Below are positions 59,919 through 64,000 of a DNA stretch of 64,000 nucleotides, one piece after another (within the stretch, counting starts at the first letter, position 1; each line of letters begins with the position of its first letter). The DNA lies in contig CALNXN010000011.1 of assembly GCA_942490645.1 (NCBI GenBank), positions 186,001 to 250,000 on the forward strand, written 5' to 3'. The translations under genes were made by a program, and so were the position numbers. The DNA is from CALNXN01 sp942490645. Lineage in GTDB: Bacteria; Pseudomonadota; Alphaproteobacteria; Rhodobacterales; Rhodobacteraceae. The notes beneath the pieces were generated by a model. It worked only from the letters and a program-made list of their open reading frames with translations. It was not told the DNA's origin and made no database searches.

Positions 59919-61370
59919 ATGCTCGATCTTATCAACGTAAGCTATGACACTCAGATCCCCAACAACGTGGGGCTCAGCTCGGACAAGAAGGTCCTGAAGG
60001 CGCTGGAGAAATGGCACCCCGGCTACATCAATTGGTGGAACGATCTGATCCCGCAGAATTTTCAGGAAAGCATGGTCTATTTGCGCACGGCTGTCAGCGT
60101 GGACCCCAAAGGTTGGGCCAAGTTCGACTATGTGAAGATGCCGGAATATCGCTGGGGTGTATTGCTCGCACCCGAAGTCGAAGGGCGCACGATCCCTTGT
60201 GGTGAGCATTTTGGCGAAGCAGCGTGGCAGGAAGTGCCCGGCGAATATCGCAACATGCTCAAGCGTCTGATCGTCATTCAGGGCGATACGGAGCCGGGAT
60301 CGGTCGAACAGCAGCGGTTTCTGGGCCTGACCGCGCCATCGCTGTATGACATGCGTAACCTTTTTCAGGTCAACGTCGAAGAAGGCCGCCACCTTTGGGC
60401 GATGGTCTATCTGCTGCAAAAATACTTTGGCCGTGATGGGCGGGAAGAGGCCAACGATCTGCTGGTTCGATCCTCTGGTTCGGAAGAAGCGCCGCGGATG
60501 CTGGGCGCGTTCAATGAGGAAACGCCTGACTGGTTGTCATTCTTCATGTTCACCTATTTCACCGACCGCGATGGCAAAATGCAGCTTGAAAGCCTTGCCC
60601 AATCCGGGTTCGACCCGCTTAGCCGCACGTGCCGTTTCATGCTGACCGAAGAAGCGCATCATATGTTTGTTGGTGAAACGGGCGTGGGCCGTACCATTCA
60701 GGCAACGTTGGAGGCGATGAACAAACACGGCATCACCGACCCTTATGACATCGACAAGATCCGTGATCTGGGTGTGATTGACCTGCCGACGATCCAGAAA
60801 AAGCTGAACCTGCACTACACACTCAGCCTTGATTTGTTTGGCCAAGAGGTATCCACCAATGCCGCCAACGCCTTTAACGCGGGCATCAAGGGGCGGTATA
60901 TGGAGCAGCGGATCGACGACGATCACAAGCTGACCGACGCGACCTATGCCGTGACCTCTATCGTTGATGGAAAAATCCTGACGGAAGACGTGCCAGCGTT
61001 GACGGCGATCAACATGCGTCTGCGCGATGACTACGTGCGCGACGCGGCCGGTGGTGTCGGGCGCTGGAACAAGGCCATTCAAAAGGCGGGCGTCGAGTTC
61101 CAACTCAAACTGCCGCACGAAGGGTTCCACCGTCAGATCGGTGTGTTTTCCTCGGTTGCTGTCGACCCCGAAGGCAACATCATCTCGGCGGATGAATGGT
61201 CCAAACGCTCCCATGATTGGCTGCCCACCAAGGCGGACGGAGACTTCATCCAATCGCTGATGGTGCCATGTTTCGAGCCGGGCCAATACGCGTCCTGGAT
61301 CGCACCGCCAAAGGTTGGCATCGATAACAAGCCGGGCGATTTCGAGTATGTGAAGCTGCACATGGCTTGA
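59919..61370 (+). CDS. boxB: Benzoyl-CoA 2,3-epoxidase catalytic subunit (BoxB)
   Basis: 483-residue diiron oxygenase converting benzoyl-CoA to the 2,3-epoxide with electrons from BoxA. Iron-ligand regions VNVEEGRHLWAMVYLL and LTEEAHHMFVGE. ATG 59919 (MLDLINVSYDTQIPNNVGL) after CAGGAGAAGCAG. Followed at 86 bases by a small Cys-rich gene, then boxA. Confidence 0.98.
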   Translation: MLDLINVSYDTQIPNNVGLSSDKKVLKALEKWHPGYINWWNDLIPQNFQESMVYLRTAVSVDPKGWAKFDYVKMPEYRWGVLLAPEVEGRTIPCGEHFGEAAWQEVPGEYRNMLKRLIVIQGDTEPGSVEQQRFLGLTAPSLYDMRNLFQVNVEEGRHLWAMVYLLQKYFGRDGREEANDLLVRSSGSEEAPRMLGAFNEETPDWLSFFMFTYFTDRDGKMQLESLAQSGFDPLSRTCRFMLTEEAHHMFVGETGVGRTIQATLEAMNKHGITDPYDIDKIRDLGVIDLPTIQKKLNLHYTLSLDLFGQEVSTNAANAFNAGIKGRYMEQRIDDDHKLTDATYAVTSIVDGKILTEDVPALTAINMRLRDDYVRDAAGGVGRWNKAIQKAGVEFQLKLPHEGFHRQIGVFSSVAVDPEGNIISADEWSKRSHDWLPTKADGDFIQSLMVPCFEPGQYASWIAPPKVGIDNKPGDFEYVKLHMA

Positions 61371-61456
61371 TCCACATCAATGTCAAAATGTCGCAGGCCG
61401 CACAGGCTGGTCTGCGACAGATCACGTGTCCTTCATTCCCAAAAAGGAGAGAGACC

Positions 61457-61612
61457 ATGCAAACGCCACAAACCGCCTCGCGAACACCAGATGCATCCGC
61501 TACGCGCCAGACATGTCTGGGATGCCCCGATTGCAAAGGGCTGTGCGCCTCTTTGCTCGATTTGGTTTTTGTGCCCGAAAGCGTGTTGCATCGGTCCATA
61601 GCTGTTCCATGA
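61457..61612 (+). CDS. 51-residue Cys-rich protein between boxB and boxA, unknown function
   Basis: ATG 61457 has a strong ribosome site (AAAGGAGAGAGACC), and its TGA overlaps the boxA ATG (ATGA), so boxA translation appears to depend on it. The protein has a polar Thr/Ala-rich N-terminus, a CX2CX2CX3C cluster (Cys20, 23, 26, 30: CLGCPDCKGLC) and a short hydrophobic helix SLLDLVFVPESVL. The cysteine spacing could bind zinc or an Fe-S cluster. I know no named family for it. Its place between the two parts of the benzoyl-CoA epoxidase suggests a role in cluster assembly, electron transfer or regulation; this is inference. Confidence 0.8.
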   Translation: MQTPQTASRTPDASATRQTCLGCPDCKGLCASLLDLVFVPESVLHRSIAVP

Positions 61613-62805
61613 ACTCACCTGTCAAACAGCATCTGATTGACCCTGAAATCTGCATCCGCTGCTACACCTGCGAAATGACCTGTCCAATCGGGGCCATTCA
61701 GCATGACGACAACAATGTCGTTGTGGACCCTGATATCTGCAACTTCTGCATGGATTGCATCCCGGTCTGTCCGACCGGGTCGATCGACGAATGGCGGATC
61801 GTGAACACGCCCTATTCGCTGGAGCAGCAGTACGAGTTTGAGGAACTGCCCGATCAAGAAGACATCACGCTTGAGAGTGATCCGTCGAATGACGGGCTGG
61901 AGGCCCATGACGAGGCGGTCGCAGCCTTGTTGGCAGAAGCGCACAAAGGCGCAGGCGGCAAAGCCAAGGCGCCAGCCTCTGCCTCTAAACCTACTATCAA
62001 TCTGCACAATCTAGGCCACCCGGCCAAGGCGGTCGTACAAGGCAATTACCGTTTGACAGACGCGGACAGCGACGGTGACGTGCGTCATATCATTCTGGGC
62101 TTTGACAGCCTGCCGTTCCCGGTACTGGAAGGGCAAAGCGTCGGGATCATCGCGCCCGGCGTTGATGCAAACGGCAAACCACATCTGCCACGGCTCTATT
62201 CCGTATCCAGCCCGCGTGACGGAGAACGTCCCGGTTTCAACAACGTGTCCCTGACCGTGAAGCGCGAGGAGCATGGCGTCTGCTCCAATTACGTGTGCGA
62301 TCTCGGCAAGGGTGATGAGGTGATGATCACCGGTCCCTTCGGGTCCACGTTTCTGCTGCCATCAGATCCCAATGCGCATCTGCTGATGATCTGTACAGGA
62401 ACCGGCTCCGCGCCATTCCGCGGCTTTACGATGCGGCGACAACGGGAGATGCCCAGCCTCAAGAATGGCTTGACGCTCGTTTTTGGTGCGCGCAGCCCGC
62501 GTGATCTGCCGTATTTTGGCCCGTTGGGTAAAGTACCGGATGATTTCATGCGCAAGGAGTTTGCGTTCAGCCGCCAGAAAGACACGCCCAAGCAATATGT
62601 GCAGGACAAGTTGCGAGAGCAGTCCGAGCATGTCGCAGGCCTGCTCAAGAACCAAAACACCTACGTCTACATCTGCGGGCTCAAGGCGATGGAGCAAGGC
62701 GTAGAGGAAGCGATGCGTGACATTGCACGTGGTATCGGCATGGACTGGACAGCGTTGCGTGACGAAATGAGGGATCAAGGTCGCTATCACGTCGAAACCT
62801 ATTGA
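61609..62805 (+). CDS. boxA: Benzoyl-CoA epoxidase reductase subunit (BoxA)
   Basis: 398-residue iron-sulfur flavoprotein carrying electrons from NADPH to BoxB. Two 4Fe-4S motifs (CIRCYTCEMTCP, CNFCMDCIPVCP), an acidic/Ala-Lys linker, then a ferredoxin-NADP reductase module (RLYSVSSPRDGE, GTGSAPFRGF, YVYICGLKAM, HVETY end). ATG 61609 overlaps the stop of the small gene. Confidence 0.98.
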   Translation: MNSPVKQHLIDPEICIRCYTCEMTCPIGAIQHDDNNVVVDPDICNFCMDCIPVCPTGSIDEWRIVNTPYSLEQQYEFEELPDQEDITLESDPSNDGLEAHDEAVAALLAEAHKGAGGKAKAPASASKPTINLHNLGHPAKAVVQGNYRLTDADSDGDVRHIILGFDSLPFPVLEGQSVGIIAPGVDANGKPHLPRLYSVSSPRDGERPGFNNVSLTVKREEHGVCSNYVCDLGKGDEVMITGPFGSTFLLPSDPNAHLLMICTGTGSAPFRGFTMRRQREMPSLKNGLTLVFGARSPRDLPYFGPLGKVPDDFMRKEFAFSRQKDTPKQYVQDKLREQSEHVAGLLKNQNTYVYICGLKAMEQGVEEAMRDIARGIGMDWTALRDEMRDQGRYHVETY

Positions 62806-62832
62806 TCCGACGCGCCATGACACTGGCCATTG

Positions 62833-62854
62833 GGGCGGCCGATCTTGGCCGCCC
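62833..62854. other. Hairpin downstream of boxA
   Basis: GGGCGGCC and GGCCGCCC form an 8-bp GC stem with a 6-base loop, 27 bases after boxA. No T run follows, so it is at best a weak terminator or processing site ahead of the boxR promoter. Confidence 0.5.
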
Positions 62855-62858
62855 TACC

Positions 62859-62872
62859 TGCGACATAATGCC
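62859..62872 (+). promoter_or_regulatory. TGCG-ACATAA-TGCC element upstream of boxR
   Basis: TGCGACATAATGCC matches the boxC element in 13 of 14 bases and shares further flanking bases (CA, then A/T). It is 74 bases before the boxR ATG; candidate autoregulatory BoxR site. Confidence 0.55.
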
Positions 62873-62909
62873 AATATGAGCTTGCCGGACCGATATCCGA
62901 GCACTATTT

Positions 62910-62923
62910 TGCACAATCAGGCA
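62910..62923 (+). promoter_or_regulatory. TGCA-N6-GGCA element upstream of boxR
   Basis: TGCACAATCAGGCA, a one-mismatch TGCA-N6-TGCA palindrome, 23 bases before the boxR start. Close relative of the element at 55198. Confidence 0.45.
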
Positions 62924-62945
62924 AGATGCGGACAATGGGCGGCCC

Positions 62946-63842
62946 ATGACGAATGTCACTGAAATAGAAGACGCTCCGGCGCGGTTGATTGCTCGACTGG
63001 CTGCGCGCGTACGTGCTGTTCGCAAGGATCGCGGCTTGCCCCGTCGTGTGTTGTCAGAGATGTCGGGCGTGTCGCCGCGCTATCTCGCGCAGCTTGAGGC
63101 TGGCGAAGGCAACATCTCGGTTGGCCTGCTGCAGCGGGTTGCAACCGCACTGGATGTGAAAATCGAAGCATTACTGGCTGAGCAATCACCGCCAGACCGT
63201 GACCTTGAACGTCTTGGTCGATTGTATCGCCAATCTTCGGGCGACATTCAAAGCCAGGTGCGCAGCCTTCTGGCGCCACAAAATCCGGCTGTTTTGCGGG
63301 CGCAGCGTATTTGTCTGGTCGGGTTGCGCGGCGCGGGTAAATCGACCTTGGGCCGTATGGCGGGCGAGGCTTTGGGCGTTCCTTTCGTAGAATTGAACAA
63401 AGAGATCGAAGCGCATACAGACATGCCGCTTGCAGAGGTGATGGCGCTTTATGGTCAGGATGGCTATCGCGCCTTGGAGGCAGAGGCCGTGGCGCGGGTC
63501 GTGCGACAGCATGATCGTCTGATCCTTGCCGTTGCCGGCGGCATCGTTGCTGAAGAGGCCACGTATAACCAGTTGTTGGAGCGGTTTCACACAGTCTGGG
63601 TGCGCACGTCACCTGCCGAACACATGCAGCGCGTCCGGGCGCAGGGTGACGAGCGTCCGATGAAGGGAAATCCTGCCGCAATGGATCAACTCAAGTCCCT
63701 CCTGTCGCTGCGCGCGCCACTTTATGAAAAGGCCGAAGCGGAAGTGAACACGTCCAACAAGACAGTCACGTCCTCACTGAACGATTTGATGAAAGTCATT
63801 GCAACGCGTGGGTTCCTTGACAGCGTCGCCCGTGACATCTGA
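62946..63842 (+). CDS. boxR: BoxR, benzoyl-CoA-responsive regulator (HTH plus shikimate-kinase-like domain)
   Basis: 298-residue regulator. N-terminal XRE-type HTH (about 13-75: RRVLSEMSGVSPRYLAQLEAG) and a C-terminal shikimate-kinase-like domain (Walker A GLRGAGKST near residue 127, then ELNKEIEAHTDMPL) that in BoxR/BzdR binds benzoyl-CoA rather than shikimate. Represses box genes until benzoyl-CoA accumulates. The 3' end overlaps the next gene by 11 bases. Confidence 0.95.
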   Translation: MTNVTEIEDAPARLIARLAARVRAVRKDRGLPRRVLSEMSGVSPRYLAQLEAGEGNISVGLLQRVATALDVKIEALLAEQSPPDRDLERLGRLYRQSSGDIQSQVRSLLAPQNPAVLRAQRICLVGLRGAGKSTLGRMAGEALGVPFVELNKEIEAHTDMPLAEVMALYGQDGYRALEAEAVARVVRQHDRLILAVAGGIVAEEATYNQLLERFHTVWVRTSPAEHMQRVRAQGDERPMKGNPAAMDQLKSLLSLRAPLYEKAEAEVNTSNKTVTSSLNDLMKVIATRGFLDSVARDI

Positions 63843-64000
63843 CCCGAGTGGCGCGATTGAGGCGTTGGAAGATGCCTTTTGGCTGACGTGTGACGATCTG
63901 CTGATGCACCACACAAATCCTTGGGAATTGGACGAGGCGCTCACAGGGTCTGGCTTTGGGGTCGGGCCTTGCGAAGCGCAGGATCACGTCGGGCTGGACC
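63832..64000 (+). CDS. 3-hydroxyacyl-CoA-dehydrogenase-like protein (partial, runs off the window)
   Basis: From GTG 63832, overlapping the boxR end, 56 codons run open to the window edge. The segment GFGVGPCEAQDHVGLD resembles the C-terminal domain of 3-hydroxyacyl-CoA dehydrogenases (G-F-x-M-G-P-x-E-x-x-D-x-x-G-L-D), here near the N-terminus, so this is probably a short stand-alone helical domain protein. It fits beta-oxidation of the dehydroadipyl-CoA product of the box route. Only the start is seen. Confidence 0.65.
   Translation, partial: MTSDPSGAIEALEDAFWLTCDDLLMHHTNPWELDEALTGSGFGVGPCEAQDHVGLD

Noticed and set aside
61457..61612. Cys-rich small ORF as an artefact of the boxA leader
   Set aside because: Rejected as artefact because it has a strong ribosome site, an ATGA junction with boxA and a patterned cysteine cluster.
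62833..62854. GC hairpin after boxA as a Rho-independent terminator
   Set aside because: No T run on either side, so it is listed only as a hairpin.

Overview
The window looks like chromosomal DNA of a Roseobacter-group alphaproteobacterium (Rhodobacteraceae). Supporting signs are a TrcR/DUF1013 regulator, the hemN-fnrL-uspA-ccoNOQP neighbourhood, a YejABEF importer with the alphaproteobacterial insertions, an unfused prephenate dehydratase, a small SRP RNA, and many co-linear, tightly spaced or overlapping operons with moderately high GC. No phage, insertion sequence, CRISPR array or replication origin was seen. The genus cannot be fixed from the sequence alone.

Left part (1-13.9 kb), housekeeping: trcR; an ornithine/lysine-type decarboxylase broken by an 88-bp T-free G/A tract behind a probable speF-type leader; a dnaX-ybaB-recR operon on the minus strand; a decayed DUF202 gene; a neutral zinc metallopeptidase; a TetR regulator with two tandem operators facing a truncated hydrolase; the SRP RNA gene ffs; a cyclic-nucleotide phosphodiesterase; nudC; pheA; and a membrane-anchored cytochrome c.

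Middle part (14-49 kb): a yejABEF peptide importer, then an oxygen- and respiration-related block with hemN, fnrL, a universal stress protein and ccoNOQP. Its assembly genes ccoGHIS lie about 9.6 kb further on. Between the two halves sits a phenylacetate cluster (thiolase, paaABCDE, paaK, paaI, a PaaX-type regulator) plus a GMC oxidoreductase. FNR boxes precede fnrL/hemN, ccoN and ccoG. After ccoS come a D,D-carboxypeptidase with a SPOR domain, a HAD hydrolase, clpS, an RsmC-like methyltransferase, an SDR lacking its catalytic lysine, hemF, a fatty acid desaturase, and divergent hemC/hemE. The hemN/fnrL and hemF upstream regions carry perfect TGTCA-N8-TGACA palindromes of the PpsR/CrtJ type, and hemC/hemE has a near-match, so tetrapyrrole synthesis may be co-regulated.

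Right part (49-64 kb): a CAU-anticodon tRNA, then a long same-strand aromatic acid island. It holds a TRAP transporter (dctP, terminator, dctQ, dctM), a crotonase, a feruloyl-CoA-synthetase-like ligase, a benzoate-CoA ligase, an alpha/beta hydrolase, a DUF309 protein, boxC, boxB, a 51-residue Cys-rich protein translationally coupled to boxA, boxA, the regulator boxR and the start of a hydroxyacyl-CoA-dehydrogenase-like gene. This island would import an aromatic acid, activate it to benzoyl-CoA and open the ring by the aerobic epoxide route. A repeated TGCR-N6-TGCC element before the ligase, boxC and boxR is a candidate BoxR operator. The least familiar items are the 51-residue protein, the G-tract insertion, the shared hem-gene palindrome and the lysine-less SDR.
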